DNA from: Candidatus Babeliales bacterium
GTDB taxonomy: Bacteria; Babelota; Babeliae; Babelales; RVW-14
DNA length: 64,000 nt
Assembly: GCA_019746485.1 (NCBI GenBank)
Contig: JAIERW010000006.1
Span: forward strand, 1 to 64,000
Reading direction: 5' to 3'
Each line of letters opens with the position of its first letter. Within the stretch, counting starts at the first letter, position 1. The translations under genes were made by a program, and so were the position numbers. Positions 1 to 9,150 of the stretch are shown piece by piece. The notes beneath the pieces were generated by a model, which ran no database searches, had not been told where the DNA came from, and was given only the letters and a program-made list of their open reading frames with translations.

Positions 1-18
1 AAAAATTAAGAGGGCTGT

Positions 19-747
19 ATGTTTTTTGATGTGGTAAAGTCTCATTGGAAAGAATCTTTTGATTTTTTTAAATGGCAGAATCTGCGGCTGATGATGCTGG
101 CTTCTTTAAATAATTTTAGGCGTGCGCTGGTAATTTTTGCCAAAGAGCTCTGGGGTTTTGTCTTTTTGCTCTTTTGTTTTCAAGTTTTTGATATTAATGT
201 GCTTGTTTTTCATGTTCGCGACCAGCTAGGCATTATTAACTTTCTTGCTGTTAACTGCTTAAAAATAGCAACAGTTATTGGTTTCTTTTTTTTTCTCTTG
301 TCGGTTCGGCCATCCGTCGAGCTTAAAGACCGCTCTTATTTTCTAAAATATTTGCCGCGGGTGTGGGGTGCGGTGCTGCTTGCCTTGGTAACACCGGCTT
401 ACGCATTGCCATTTTTGGTTGTGAGTGTTCTTTTCTTTATAGATTTGCGTGATAACGCACCGTCACTTTTGTTGGCAGTCAAAAACAGTTTCAAATTTTG
501 TTTTCACTTTTTCCCATCAATTTTGGGTTTAACGCTTTTTTCGCTCATCCCTTTTTATATATTTTCAATCAATATCAAAGAGCGTATTGCAACTACCTTG
601 GTTCACATGCCAACGGCCATTTATTTAGTCCTGCCAACGGCAACCTTTTTATTTGGTGTTATGTTTAAAGCGCTGCTCATTTCCGTTTGTGTTATGTACT
701 ACATTAAAGTTAAACACGCGCATCACCGCCTGTTTTTTAGCAATTAA
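19..747 (+). CDS. Multi-spanning membrane protein of unknown function
   Basis: I do not recognise this 242-residue protein. It has about five hydrophobic stretches (near residues 40-60, 75-100, 115-145, 160-185 and 200-230) separated by short basic loops, so it is probably an inner-membrane protein. A GAGGG ribosome-binding site lies just upstream of the ATG. It is followed 14 bases later by a similar membrane protein and then plsC, all on the same strand, so the three are probably co-transcribed into the Bat operon. No catalytic motif is visible. Confidence 0.7.
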   Translation: MFFDVVKSHWKESFDFFKWQNLRLMMLASLNNFRRALVIFAKELWGFVFLLFCFQVFDINVLVFHVRDQLGIINFLAVNCLKIATVIGFFFFLLSVRPSVELKDRSYFLKYLPRVWGAVLLALVTPAYALPFLVVSVLFFIDLRDNAPSLLLAVKNSFKFCFHFFPSILGLTLFSLIPFYIFSINIKERIATTLVHMPTAIYLVLPTATFLFGVMFKALLISVCVMYYIKVKHAHHRLFFSN

Positions 748-761
748 CCTGGAACAAAACC

Positions 762-1625
762 ATGCTTGTTATTCTTCGTTATTGGCAGCAGGCGCTTGCC
801 TTGTGTGCCCCATCACGTTTTTTCTCGCTTGTGCAAGTAACGGCAAAAAAATATGTTCAAGCATTGGTTCGTTTTGTTTTGTTTTTTAAGATTCTTTTTG
901 TAGGTTTGCTTGTTGCTTGGTATTTTTGCCCACAAGAAGTTTTTATGATTCAAGAGTTGGTAGCACAAGAGCCTGAAAAGCTTTTGGCACAGAGTTCGGT
1001 TGTTTGGTGGATCTTTGTTTTTTCTGTTGCTGAGTTTATGATTCACGCTGGCTTTTTGTTGTTTATTCGCCGCAAGGGCGATGAACTTTCAACCAAAGAA
1101 TATGTGCGCTCTTTTATGCTGCGCTATGTTCAATGTGCGCTCATGTTTTCGATCATTATGCTTTTTGTTGTTGCTTTTTTTGCCTCGCTGGGCGTAACTA
1201 CGTTGCCGCAAATTCATTGGGGGCTTGTGGTATTTGTGCGCACGCTTGAGCTGATTATTATGTTTTTTTGGTTAGATTCGCCTTTTACTATCAAAGACTT
1301 TTTTATAGCGCTTGAAAAAGGGGTAAACTTTGTTGTGTATAATGTACCCTTTCTTGCCGTAGTTTTGATCCTTGGTTTTATGAGCCAGTTTTTACTTAAG
1401 ATTGCCGTGTGCGGTGTGCCTGTCGCGTATGCTGATATTTTTGGTTTTTTAAGCGGTAGGCTTGAGTTGGTAACGCCGGTAGTTGCAGGCCAAGAGTTAG
1501 CGGCTTGGCGCGTACTTCTTTTTAAATATCTTAAATGTGCACTCGATTTTTTCTGGATTTGCTTTATTTGGGTAGTTTACGATCGAAGAAAAACAATTAC
1601 CTATTCCAAGAGTTTTTTCTCATGA
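762..1625 (+). CDS. Multi-spanning membrane protein of unknown function
   Basis: This 287-residue protein has several long hydrophobic segments rich in Phe, Leu and Val (around residues 40-60, 85-105, 125-150, 160-180 and 195-220) and a last one near the C-terminus. Its size, composition and position resemble the preceding membrane protein, so the two may be distant paralogues; I cannot align them convincingly by eye. The ribosome-binding site is weak (CTGGA), compatible with translational coupling to the upstream gene. Function unknown. Confidence 0.7.
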   Translation: MLVILRYWQQALALCAPSRFFSLVQVTAKKYVQALVRFVLFFKILFVGLLVAWYFCPQEVFMIQELVAQEPEKLLAQSSVVWWIFVFSVAEFMIHAGFLLFIRRKGDELSTKEYVRSFMLRYVQCALMFSIIMLFVVAFFASLGVTTLPQIHWGLVVFVRTLELIIMFFWLDSPFTIKDFFIALEKGVNFVVYNVPFLAVVLILGFMSQFLLKIAVCGVPVAYADIFGFLSGRLELVTPVVAGQELAAWRVLLFKYLKCALDFFWICFIWVVYDRRKTITYSKSFFS

Positions 1626-1634
1626 GATTATGCC

Positions 1635-2381
1635 ATGAACAGGTTGTGCCTTTGGATTAAGACAGCACTATTTTACGGCGTTGGCTTTCTTATTTCTCTT
1701 TTCTTTTCTTTGCTTATGTTGCCGTTTACGTTTTTACCTGAAAAAACACGGCGTGATAATCGTTTTTATTTTTGGCTGGGCAAGATATGGTCAGTTGGTT
1801 TGGTCAAGCTTTCGTTCATTCGTTATCACGTAAAAAACTCCGAAAATTTACCAACGTATCCCAACGAACCGGCCATTATCTTAATCAATCACTCGTCAGC
1901 GTTAGACATTCCGCTTGTTGAAGTTTTGTTACAAGGCTATCCGCATATTTGGTTGAGCAAGCACGAGTACCGAAACATTCCGTTGCTGGGCATTTTGTTG
2001 CGTCGTATGCATTTGTTAATTGATCGCAACGATCCGTCAAAACAGCTCAGGCTTATTAAACAGGCTTGTTCGTTGGCAAAAGAAAACGCCCGGCACCTTG
2101 TTTTATTTCCCGAAGGAACGCGCCACGAAGATGGTCAGATCCATGATTTCTTTGAAGGCTTTGCAACATTTTCTCAGCATCTTAAACGTCCGGTGATTCC
2201 TATTGTTATTGCTGGATTAAACAAAATCTGTCCCAAGCATAGTTTAATGATTGATTCTTCTAAATGTCTGGTTAAAATTAGTGTAGGCAAACCTATGTAT
2301 GCTGACGGCAAAACGAGACAGGAATTTGTTAATGAGGTACGGGGGTGGTTTGTAAGGGAAATGGCTAAGTTTAACGCGTAA
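1635..2381 (+). CDS. plsC: 1-acyl-sn-glycerol-3-phosphate acyltransferase (PlsC family)
   Basis: The family transfers an acyl chain to lysophosphatidic acid, the second acylation in phospholipid synthesis at the inner membrane. The sequence shows an N-terminal membrane anchor (residues 10-35), the catalytic NHxxxxD block as NHSSALD (His86, Asp91), and the glycerol-phosphate-binding FPEGTR block at residues 158-163. Length 248 aa is normal. It lies directly upstream of batA with 25 bases between, so it probably shares the transcript. The exact acyl acceptor cannot be told from sequence; another lysophospholipid acyltransferase specificity is possible. Confidence 0.88.
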   Translation: MNRLCLWIKTALFYGVGFLISLFFSLLMLPFTFLPEKTRRDNRFYFWLGKIWSVGLVKLSFIRYHVKNSENLPTYPNEPAIILINHSSALDIPLVEVLLQGYPHIWLSKHEYRNIPLLGILLRRMHLLIDRNDPSKQLRLIKQACSLAKENARHLVLFPEGTRHEDGQIHDFFEGFATFSQHLKRPVIPIVIAGLNKICPKHSLMIDSSKCLVKISVGKPMYADGKTRQEFVNEVRGWFVREMAKFNA

Positions 2382-2406
2382 GCTTACAAACCTTTCAGGT
2401 GGTGTC

Positions 2407-3396
2407 ATGTTTTTAAAATTTGCATATCCAGAGCTCTTTTTTATTTTTATACCAATTTTATTATTAGCGTTAGCGTATCGCTTGGTGCTCTATCGAGCCC
2501 CGCGTTACATGTTTCCTTTGGCAGCAACGCTGGGCGCAAGTGGTGTTTTAAAAAGCACGCGCTATAAACACATTCTTATGGGCCTACGCCTTTTGGCACT
2601 GTCTGGTCTGCTGCTCATGATTGCACGGCCGCAGTGGATTGACGAGCAGTCGTTTATTAATGTCAAAGGCGTTGATATTGTTTTGGCAATAGACGTTTCG
2701 GGCAGTATGCAGCTTTTTGACGATATGCACGACCGTCGCTCGCGCATTCAGGTGGCCAAACAAGAAGCTATCAATTTTATTGAAAAACGAACTAACGATC
2801 CCATCAGTGTGGTTATTTTTGCACGTGATGCGCTTTCGCGCTCGCCGCTAACGCTGGACAAGAAATTTTTAAAAGATATTGTTGGCAGCCTTGAGCTGGG
2901 CGTTATCGACCCCAACGGTACCTTTTTAGGTACGGGTTTGGCAACAGCGGTAAGTCGATTAAAAAACTCTGCAGCCAAAAGTAAAATTGTTATCTTGCTA
3001 ACCGACGGCGCACCAACGGTGCCAGAAAAAGTTGATCCAGAAACAGCCATAGAGTTGGCAAAGCAATTTGATGTGAAAGTTTATACCATTGGTATTGGCA
3101 ACCAGCAGGGTGGGTTTATTGAGCATCCATTTTTTGGCATTCAGCGCGCAGGGGCCGACTTGAATGTTGCGTTGCTGCAAAAAATTGCGCAAGAAACCAA
3201 AGGACGTTTTTTTGTTGCCAACAACCCGCGCGACATGCGTACCATTTACGATACCATTGATCAGCTTGAACGCACTGAGCATAAAACCGATATGTTCCAC
3301 AACTATTACGAAGCCTTTTTGAGCTTCATTTGGGCAGTACTCTTGTTGTTTGGTATAGAATTATTGTTGCGATTTTTTGTATGGCGTGGTGTATAA
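2407..3396 (+). CDS. batA: BatA: von Willebrand factor A domain membrane protein
   Basis: First gene of a complete Bat (Bacteroides aerotolerance-type) operon. The protein has a hydrophobic N-terminus (residues 8-28), a second membrane segment near 60-75, a VWA domain opening with the metal-ion-dependent adhesion motif DVSGS (about residue 97), the later MIDAS threonine region (NGTFLGTG) and a TDG strand, and a C-terminal membrane helix. This is the BatA/BatB architecture: a VWA domain held on the membrane by flanking helices. Its stop overlaps the start of batB (TAATG). The cellular role of Bat proteins is not settled; they are linked to envelope stress and oxygen tolerance. Confidence 0.88.
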   Translation: MFLKFAYPELFFIFIPILLLALAYRLVLYRAPRYMFPLAATLGASGVLKSTRYKHILMGLRLLALSGLLLMIARPQWIDEQSFINVKGVDIVLAIDVSGSMQLFDDMHDRRSRIQVAKQEAINFIEKRTNDPISVVIFARDALSRSPLTLDKKFLKDIVGSLELGVIDPNGTFLGTGLATAVSRLKNSAAKSKIVILLTDGAPTVPEKVDPETAIELAKQFDVKVYTIGIGNQQGGFIEHPFFGIQRAGADLNVALLQKIAQETKGRFFVANNPRDMRTIYDTIDQLERTEHKTDMFHNYYEAFLSFIWAVLLLFGIELLLRFFVWRGV

Positions 3397-4400
3397 TGAC
3401 AGATCTATTTGGCATTCACTGGGCAGGGGCCGACAAGTTACTGTACGCGCCCGTTTTTGTGCTCTTCATTTTTCTGGTGATTCGAAATTATGTACGCATT
3501 CGTCGCAGTGCCAATGTGCTGGTGCACTCTGCCAATCGCAAAACAGTTTTTGCAAACTATTCTGGTCGCAAGCAGCTGATAAAAACACTGAGCTTGTGTA
3601 CCGCGCTGGTGCTGCTCTTTTTGGCGTTGCTGCAGCCGCAGTGGGGCAAGAAAGAGCATACGGTAGTGCAAGAAGGCCGCGACTTACTTATGGTTTTGGA
3701 CGTTTCGCGCAGTATGTTGGCACAAGACTTTAAGCCAAGCCGTCTTGAATTTGCCAAACTCAAAGTACGCAATTTGCTTGCTAAGCTTAACTTTGAGCGT
3801 GTTGGTCTCATTCTTTTTTCTGGTTCTGCGTTTATGCAGTGTCCGCTTACTATTGATCATGCGGCGTTTTTAATGTTTTTGGATCACGTTGATGCCGAAG
3901 TCATTTCGTCAGGCACCACCGCTATTGACGTAGCACTGCAAAAAGCAATGGAAGTTTACGCAAAGTCGACTGGGCGCAAAAATAAAAACGTGCTCTTGGT
4001 AACTGATGGTGAAGATTTTTCAACTAACCTTGCTGGTGTTAAAAGCAAAGCACTTGAACAAAATATTAGAGTTTTTGCGTTGGGTGTTGGTTCTACCGAG
4101 GGTGCTCCAATTCCAATTATCGATGCGCATGGCAATCAAGTTGGTCATGAAAAAGATGAAAAAGGCGGCATTGCGCTTTCTGCACTCAATGAAAAGCTCT
4201 TGCAACAAATTTGTATGCAGTTACATGGTTCGTACGTTAAAGCAAGTTATGATGATAGTGATATCGACGGTATTGCGCGCCAAATTCAGCAGCTTGAAAA
4301 AGAAAAATTTATGGATCAAAAAATATCACAGTACGAAGATCAGTACCCATGGCTGCTAGCAGGCGCTTGGCTGCTATTTTTACTTGAATGGCTTATTTGA
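3396..4400 (+). CDS. batB: BatB: von Willebrand factor A domain membrane protein
   Basis: 334 aa. I place the start at the ATG overlapping the batA stop (TAATG), a standard coupling signal; an in-frame extension upstream exists but lies inside batA. Two N-terminal membrane segments precede a VWA domain with MIDAS motif DVSRS, a GTTAID threonine site and a VTDGED strand; a C-terminal helix re-enters the membrane. Paralogue of BatA next door, expected to act with it in a periplasm-facing complex. The stop lies 10 bases before the preferred start of batC. Confidence 0.88.
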   Translation: MTDLFGIHWAGADKLLYAPVFVLFIFLVIRNYVRIRRSANVLVHSANRKTVFANYSGRKQLIKTLSLCTALVLLFLALLQPQWGKKEHTVVQEGRDLLMVLDVSRSMLAQDFKPSRLEFAKLKVRNLLAKLNFERVGLILFSGSAFMQCPLTIDHAAFLMFLDHVDAEVISSGTTAIDVALQKAMEVYAKSTGRKNKNVLLVTDGEDFSTNLAGVKSKALEQNIRVFALGVGSTEGAPIPIIDAHGNQVGHEKDEKGGIALSALNEKLLQQICMQLHGSYVKASYDDSDIDGIARQIQQLEKEKFMDQKISQYEDQYPWLLAGAWLLFLLEWLI

Positions 4401-4410
4401 GGAGATGGCA

Positions 4411-5505
4411 ATGGTTACCACATACGCGCTTTTATTTCTCATTTTTTTAATGCCAAATTTTGTGCAGGCCGGTCTTTTTACCGACTATGCAAAACAAACG
4501 CCCGAAGAAACTATTGCAGCACTTGAAAAGAAACAGATCGACGCCCCGCACGATCCGTACATTAACTATAATTTGGGTGTTGCGCAGTATAAAGCGGGCA
4601 ATTACGCTCAAGCCAATCAAAATTTTGGGCGCGTTTTTAAAAATAAAAAAATAGATGAAGATTTTCGTGTTCGTGCTGGTTTTAATGCTGGCAACAGTGG
4701 CTACCGTGGTACGCTAGAAAGTCTTGGTAATGGTTGGGAAGAAAAAGAGTTGGATGAAAAGCTGCTTGAACAAGCGATAGCGCAAACAAAAGCCGCCATA
4801 CGCTCGTACGAAGATGTTATCAAGCTTGATGACGAACATGAGCCGGCCAAGCATAATAAAAAGCTGGCCGAAGAGTTGCTTAAAAAATTAGAACAAAAAA
4901 AGAAGAAGCAAGATCAAGATAAGCAAGACAAAAAAGACGAAAAAAAAGAAGATAAGAAAGACGAAAAAAAAGATCAGCAGGACAAAAAAGACAAGAACGA
5001 CAAGCAAGATAAACAAGACAAAAACGATAAAAAAGATCAAAAAAAAGACGAGCAGGGCAAGCAAGATAAAGACAAGTCTGACCAGCAAGACAACAAAGAT
5101 AAGCAAGATAAGGGCGACCAAAACGAAGGTGATAAAGAAAAAAGCGACCAAAAGGGCGATCAAGATAAAGATCAGGACGATAAAAAAGATCAGCACGACG
5201 GCGATAAATCTGACGAACAAAAAGAGCAAGAGCAAAAAGAACGCGAACAACAAGAAAAAGAACAGCAAGAAAAAGAAGCGCAAGCAAATGCCGACAAGCA
5301 AAAAGAGCAAGAAGCACAACAAGCTGCTGCCCAAGCAGCTCAAGCTGGCGAACAAGAAAAAGACGATGAAGGTATGCAAAAGCGCGGAGTGCGGGCATTG
5401 CTTGAAAATTTAGATGAAGATGAATCAAAAAAACAAAAGGGTTTTATTGTACAGCAGGTTAAAGGTGGTCAAGCATCTGAACGGCAAGGACAAAAACCAT
5501 GGTAA
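4411..5505 (+). CDS. batC: BatC: secreted TPR protein with a long Lys/Asp/Gln low-complexity region
   Basis: I chose the ATG at 4411 because AGGAG sits 6 bases before it and it gives a clean signal peptide ending near FVQA; a TTG at 4384 is also in frame. After the signal peptide come about two TPR repeats (residues 35-150: NLGVAQYKAGNYAQA is typical), as in BatC. Residues about 165-320 are an extreme run of KKDQ/KDEK-type repeats, then a Gln/Glu/Ala stretch and a short conserved-looking tail. The stop overlaps the batD start. The tail of BatC is known to be variable, but a charged region this long is notable. Confidence 0.82.
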   Translation: MVTTYALLFLIFLMPNFVQAGLFTDYAKQTPEETIAALEKKQIDAPHDPYINYNLGVAQYKAGNYAQANQNFGRVFKNKKIDEDFRVRAGFNAGNSGYRGTLESLGNGWEEKELDEKLLEQAIAQTKAAIRSYEDVIKLDDEHEPAKHNKKLAEELLKKLEQKKKKQDQDKQDKKDEKKEDKKDEKKDQQDKKDKNDKQDKQDKNDKKDQKKDEQGKQDKDKSDQQDNKDKQDKGDQNEGDKEKSDQKGDQDKDQDDKKDQHDGDKSDEQKEQEQKEREQQEKEQQEKEAQANADKQKEQEAQQAAAQAAQAGEQEKDDEGMQKRGVRALLENLDEDESKKQKGFIVQQVKGGQASERQGQKPW

Positions 5506-7352
5506 AAGAAAAAAGAGCCCGGAGTAAAACAGTGAATCAGTTAAAAAAAATACACACATATGGTGTGCTGTTGGCGTGGCTGTTTTCAGCCCAGCTGATG
5601 CACGCAACATCAATTAAGTTAGAAGCGCCCGACTTGCCGGTGGTAAACAATATGCCAACGGTTAATGTTGGCGAATCGTTTAGATTGCAGGTTTTAGTTT
5701 CGCACGACCGGCGCGATGCTGAAGATGTCCACGTGCGTGGCCTTGGCAGTTTGGCCGTGCAGGGTACCAGTCAAATGACCAACGTTTCGGTAGTCAACAA
5801 CCAAATGGTTGCCGAAAAAACGTATGAGTATGATGTGGTTGCTGACAAAAAAGGTGTTATCACGGTTGGGCCTGCAGTAACGCACGAGCATAAAAAAGAA
5901 GTGCTTTCTAACACACTTACCATTAATGTTGTTGATTTGCCCCTTGCCCAGCACCAAAAAGGTGTTACGCCAGACGCTCAAAGCGCCGAAAAGCCCAGCG
6001 TCTTTTCTCAGCTTGAAGTTGCAAAAAAAGATTTGGTAGTTGGCGAGCCGCTTGAAGTGACGCTCAAAATTTTTATGCAGGGGCCGGTTATAGAAATTGG
6101 CGCAACGCCGCCAACCTTTAAAGGCTTTTTTATTAAAGAGCTTGATAAAGATTATCTGCGCGGTAAGGGTTCGTTAGGCAATCAAGAGTACGATGTGTTG
6201 CGCAGGCGCTACGTGCTGGTGCCCATGGACAAAGGTGTTAAACACATCGAACCGGTACAAGTTGCCTACACCTTTTCTGAGCAAAACAAAGGGCGTGCAC
6301 CGCGCAACTCAATGTTTGCGGAGCGCTTTTTTGATGATTTCTTTTCTCGTTCTCGCGTAAGCCAGCAGCGCGTACGTTCTGAAGAGCTAGACATTAATGT
6401 TGCCGATTTGCCACCAACAACCAAACGTGTTGATGGTGTTGGTGTGTTCAGTGAATTTCGGGCAACGCTGGACAAAGAACAGGCAGCGCTCAACGAGCCA
6501 GTTGTTTTAAAAATTGAATTGGTGGGCAAAGGTAATGTCGAACAAATTGCCGACTTGCGTCTCAACTTGCCTGCCGGCGTAAAATCATACAAATCAAAAA
6601 CTGCCGTGCATGACGACGTAACACCAGTTGCCTACAACGGTAGTCGCAAAACGTTTGAATATATTGTACAAGTTCCTTACGCGGGCCCTGTTACCATTCC
6701 TGCGCAGCACTTTGTTTATTTCGACACGAAAAGCCGCGAATACAAAACAATGAGTACCTTACCAGTTTCTGTTACCATTGCGCCAGGCCCAGACGGGGCA
6801 ACCAGTGCACCAGCAGCGCTACCACCGCAAGAAAATAATAAGCAGAGCGAAAAGAAATCTGATACAACACCGCGCGATATTCATTACATTGAAGAAGATG
6901 CGCCCATTGGGCATCATGACCAAGCGGCATTGCCGTGGTGGCTGTTTTTGTTATTAGTGCTGATCCCTGCATTGCTTCTCAAAAGTGCTTTTGTTATGGC
7001 GCCATTTGCGCGTTTATTTCGTGGGCTTTTTGGCGTGCGGCTTAAGCGTAACGCCTTGGCAAAGTTTGAAAAAGAATTAGACAGTTTAGTAAAAAAGAGA
7101 CGAGCTGTTGATTTGCATCGTTTCTTTGTAGACTTTTTAGCTGCAAAATATGAGTGCGATGTGCATGCGATCAACGAAGAGTGGATTGCACGTCAGCTGG
7201 GCCAAGATGAATGGAATAAAGGTAAAATTGACGAGTTTTTACATTATTTAAGTGAATGTGCAAGTTTATATTTTGCTGCCAAAAAAGGCGTGGCTGATGC
7301 CGCAAAGCTTTTGAAAAATGCAAAATATTGGTTTCTCATTCTGCATAAGTGA
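5499..7352 (+). CDS. batD: BatD: oxygen-tolerance family membrane protein
   Basis: 617 aa, with the start ATG overlapping the batC stop. A signal peptide (hydrophobic about residues 20-36) is followed by several beta-rich, immunoglobulin-like segments to about residue 440, a linker rich in Pro/Ala/Lys, one membrane helix (WWLFLLLVLIPALLL, about residues 475-490) and a cytoplasmic helical C-terminus. This matches the BatD layout. It is inferred to be the large periplasmic partner of BatA, BatB, BatC and BatE. Its TGA stop overlaps a GTG (GTGA) just ahead of batE. Confidence 0.85.
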   Translation: MVKEKRARSKTVNQLKKIHTYGVLLAWLFSAQLMHATSIKLEAPDLPVVNNMPTVNVGESFRLQVLVSHDRRDAEDVHVRGLGSLAVQGTSQMTNVSVVNNQMVAEKTYEYDVVADKKGVITVGPAVTHEHKKEVLSNTLTINVVDLPLAQHQKGVTPDAQSAEKPSVFSQLEVAKKDLVVGEPLEVTLKIFMQGPVIEIGATPPTFKGFFIKELDKDYLRGKGSLGNQEYDVLRRRYVLVPMDKGVKHIEPVQVAYTFSEQNKGRAPRNSMFAERFFDDFFSRSRVSQQRVRSEELDINVADLPPTTKRVDGVGVFSEFRATLDKEQAALNEPVVLKIELVGKGNVEQIADLRLNLPAGVKSYKSKTAVHDDVTPVAYNGSRKTFEYIVQVPYAGPVTIPAQHFVYFDTKSREYKTMSTLPVSVTIAPGPDGATSAPAALPPQENNKQSEKKSDTTPRDIHYIEEDAPIGHHDQAALPWWLFLLLVLIPALLLKSAFVMAPFARLFRGLFGVRLKRNALAKFEKELDSLVKKRRAVDLHRFFVDFLAAKYECDVHAINEEWIARQLGQDEWNKGKIDEFLHYLSECASLYFAAKKGVADAAKLLKNAKYWFLILHK

Positions 7353-7363
7353 GGGATTGGGCG

Positions 7364-8143
7364 ATGAGATTTACGCAATTATGGTTAATGAGTTGTTTGG
7401 CGATTATGCTTGTTGGTGGGCAGGCTCTGGGCGGTACGCCGCATTATCATGAGCAATTTTTGCAAGCCAACGAGCAGTATAAAAATAAAAAGTTTGATGC
7501 TGCGTTTAAGTTGTACGAACAAATTCCCAATAAAAGTGCCGCGGTGCTTTATAACATGGGCAACTGTTCGTACAAAATGGGTAATTTAGGCCAAGCGTTG
7601 CTGCTGTGGCGTCGGGCCGAAAAAGATTGGGGCATGTTTAACCGCGAAGAGCTGGTCAGTAATATAAACCTGGTAAAAGCTCAGTTGTCCAAGCGCATGG
7701 CCGAAAAAGATGAAGAATCGCCCGGCCTTGTCCGTATTAAAGCAGCGGTGGCAAGCCTGAAAGATCCCCTAGCCTCCTTGGTTCGTTCATTGTCGCTTTT
7801 GTGGCTCCAGTTGTTCTTTTTGCTTATCTGGGTTATGCTTTTTATATACGCACGGTACTTTAATCGCCTACGGCTTCGTACTGTGGTGGTTGCCTTGTAT
7901 CTGCTGTTGGCTGGTGCCGGCGGCGCATTGGCCGTAAAATATAGCATGAATTGGTATACGTACGGGATGGTTGTCGTTTCAAAAGCTGAGCTTTTGTCTG
8001 GACCAGACCAGAGCTACCGAGTGCTTGGGCAGCTGTATGAAGGCCAAGAAGGGCTTATAAAAAAGCAGACACACGACTTTTATAAAGTAAAAGTGGGCAA
8101 AAAAATAGGCTGGGTACGTAAAGAGTTGTTCGAAAAAATTTAG
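7364..8143 (+). CDS. batE: BatE: TPR protein with C-terminal SH3-like domain
   Basis: 259 aa from the ATG at 7364, which has GAGGG about 8 bases upstream and starts a signal peptide; a GTG at 7349 overlapping the batD stop is the alternative. TPR-type helices occupy residues 30-95 (AVLYNMGNCSYKMGNLGQAL). Two hydrophobic segments around 140-190 span the membrane, and the last 60 residues form a bacterial SH3-like fold (LLSGPD...VGWVRK-type pattern). TPR, membrane segments and SH3 in this order are typical of BatE and complete the operon. Confidence 0.84.
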   Translation: MRFTQLWLMSCLAIMLVGGQALGGTPHYHEQFLQANEQYKNKKFDAAFKLYEQIPNKSAAVLYNMGNCSYKMGNLGQALLLWRRAEKDWGMFNREELVSNINLVKAQLSKRMAEKDEESPGLVRIKAAVASLKDPLASLVRSLSLLWLQLFFLLIWVMLFIYARYFNRLRLRTVVVALYLLLAGAGGALAVKYSMNWYTYGMVVVSKAELLSGPDQSYRVLGQLYEGQEGLIKKQTHDFYKVKVGKKIGWVRKELFEKI

Positions 8144-8164
8144 TGTGATAGCCATGGGGGGCTT

Positions 8165-8683
8165 ATGAATAAAATAATGACTATAATTGAACGTTTTCTT
8201 TTGTTGGGGCTACTTATAGTCTTGGCTGGCTGTGGCAAGCATGAAGCCTCAGGCGGGGCTCTTGGAGCTGTGTCCGGAGCTGTTGTTGGCAATGCCGTTT
8301 CTGGCGGGCGCAGCAAGGGCGTGGGTACTCTTGTGGGTGCCGCTCTTGGTAATATGCTGGGCCGCGAAGTGGGCAAATCAGCCGACAAGCAAGAAGAAGA
8401 TCATAAGCTTGAGCGTCGCATAGTTATTCAAGAACAACGTTTGCGTGAGGCAAAACTTACTCGCATGCGCCTTGAAAATGAGCGTTTACGATGCAAAGCT
8501 AAAACCTGGTGTGCTAACTGTTGCTTGAGAGTTACCTTGTGTGATGCTCAGCGCTGTCCAGATTGTGGTGACCGTTTGGTTCGTGAAAAATGCTGTAAGC
8601 GCTGTGCTGGCACGTTTGAGGCTCATTCGCGTTATCGCTACTGCCCATACTGTCCGGACCGCGTGATACTTAGTTATCGCTAA
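8165..8683 (+). CDS. Lipoprotein with glycine-zipper and cysteine-rich zinc-ribbon-like tail
   Basis: 172 aa with strong SD GGGGGG. A signal peptide ends in lipobox LAGC (Cys at about residue 20), so it is probably a lipoprotein. Residues 28-75 are glycine-zipper-like (GGALGAVSGAVVGNAVSGG). A charged coiled segment follows. The last 60 residues hold four cysteine clusters (CANCC, CPDCG, CCKRC, CPYC) that look like two zinc ribbons. Joining an outer-membrane-type glycine zipper with zinc ribbons is unusual, because zinc ribbons are usually cytoplasmic. Last gene before a terminator; possibly part of the Bat transcript. Confidence 0.75.
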   Translation: MNKIMTIIERFLLLGLLIVLAGCGKHEASGGALGAVSGAVVGNAVSGGRSKGVGTLVGAALGNMLGREVGKSADKQEEDHKLERRIVIQEQRLREAKLTRMRLENERLRCKAKTWCANCCLRVTLCDAQRCPDCGDRLVREKCCKRCAGTFEAHSRYRYCPYCPDRVILSYR

Positions 8684-8702
8684 CTCACAAAAAGTTCTTT
8701 TC

Positions 8703-8732
8703 AAAAAGGCCCTAACTTAGGGCCTTTTTTTA
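8703..8732 (+). terminator. Rho-independent terminator after the Bat operon
   Basis: AAGGCCCTAA and TTAGGGCCTT form a perfect GC-rich stem with almost no loop, followed by a T tract. It lies 20 bases after the stop of the zinc-ribbon lipoprotein and probably ends the whole plsC-bat transcript. The A tract on the other side could allow weak function in reverse. Confidence 0.88.
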
Positions 8733-8796
8733 TTGCTATCGGTTCTCTCTTTACTTTTTTTATTATTTCATATTAGAATATAATTACAAATGTGAA

Positions 8797-8815
8797 ATAT
8801 TGAATTATTCAATAT
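8797..8815. promoter_or_regulatory. 19-bp perfect palindrome upstream of a small lipoprotein gene
   Basis: ATATTGAAT-T-ATTCAATAT is a perfect inverted repeat centred at 8806, 44 bases before the next start codon and after the previous terminator. The surrounding 80 bases are very AT-rich and may hold the promoter. A dimeric repressor site is one reading, a small RNA hairpin another. No regulator gene adjoins it. Confidence 0.4.
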
Positions 8816-8858
8816 GAAAAGTGTAACTAAGTAGAAATTATTGAAAAAGGAGATCGTT

Positions 8859-9110
8859 ATGAAACGTATTCTTGTAGCTCGCCTTGCTTTGTACGTAGGC
8901 ATTTTAGGCCTTGGTCTTTTTCTTGCAAGCTGTACCAAAGAAGAAAAAACTCTCGCAGGTGTTGCTATTGGTGCTGGTAGCGGTGCCTTGATTGGCGGCG
9001 CTGCTGGTGGTGGTACAGGTGCTGCTATTGGTGCGGTTTCTGGTGGTCTGCTTGGTGGTGTTATTGGCAATGCTCAAGGCGATGACAAACCAAAAGCCGA
9101 TAGAAAATAA
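8859..9110 (+). CDS. Small glycine-zipper lipoprotein
   Basis: 83 aa. AAGGAGA lies 5 bases before the chosen ATG; a TTG 18 bases upstream is in frame but would bury the ribosome-binding site. The signal peptide ends with lipobox LASC, then an almost uninterrupted glycine zipper (GAGSGALIGGAAGGG) and a short polar tail. This resembles the small osmotic-stress/outer-membrane glycine-zipper lipoproteins. It is monocistronic, bracketed by an AT-rich leader with a palindrome and a strong terminator. Confidence 0.82.
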   Translation: MKRILVARLALYVGILGLGLFLASCTKEEKTLAGVAIGAGSGALIGGAAGGGTGAAIGAVSGGLLGGVIGNAQGDDKPKADRK

Positions 9111-9150
9111 GAGAAAATAACGTATAAATCATACTTCACCACAAATGAAA

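Noticed and set aside
4880-5428. Long minus-strand open frames inside batC
   Set aside because: They are antisense images of the Lys/Asp/Gln repeat (Leu/Phe-rich translation), without ribosome-binding site or conserved pattern.
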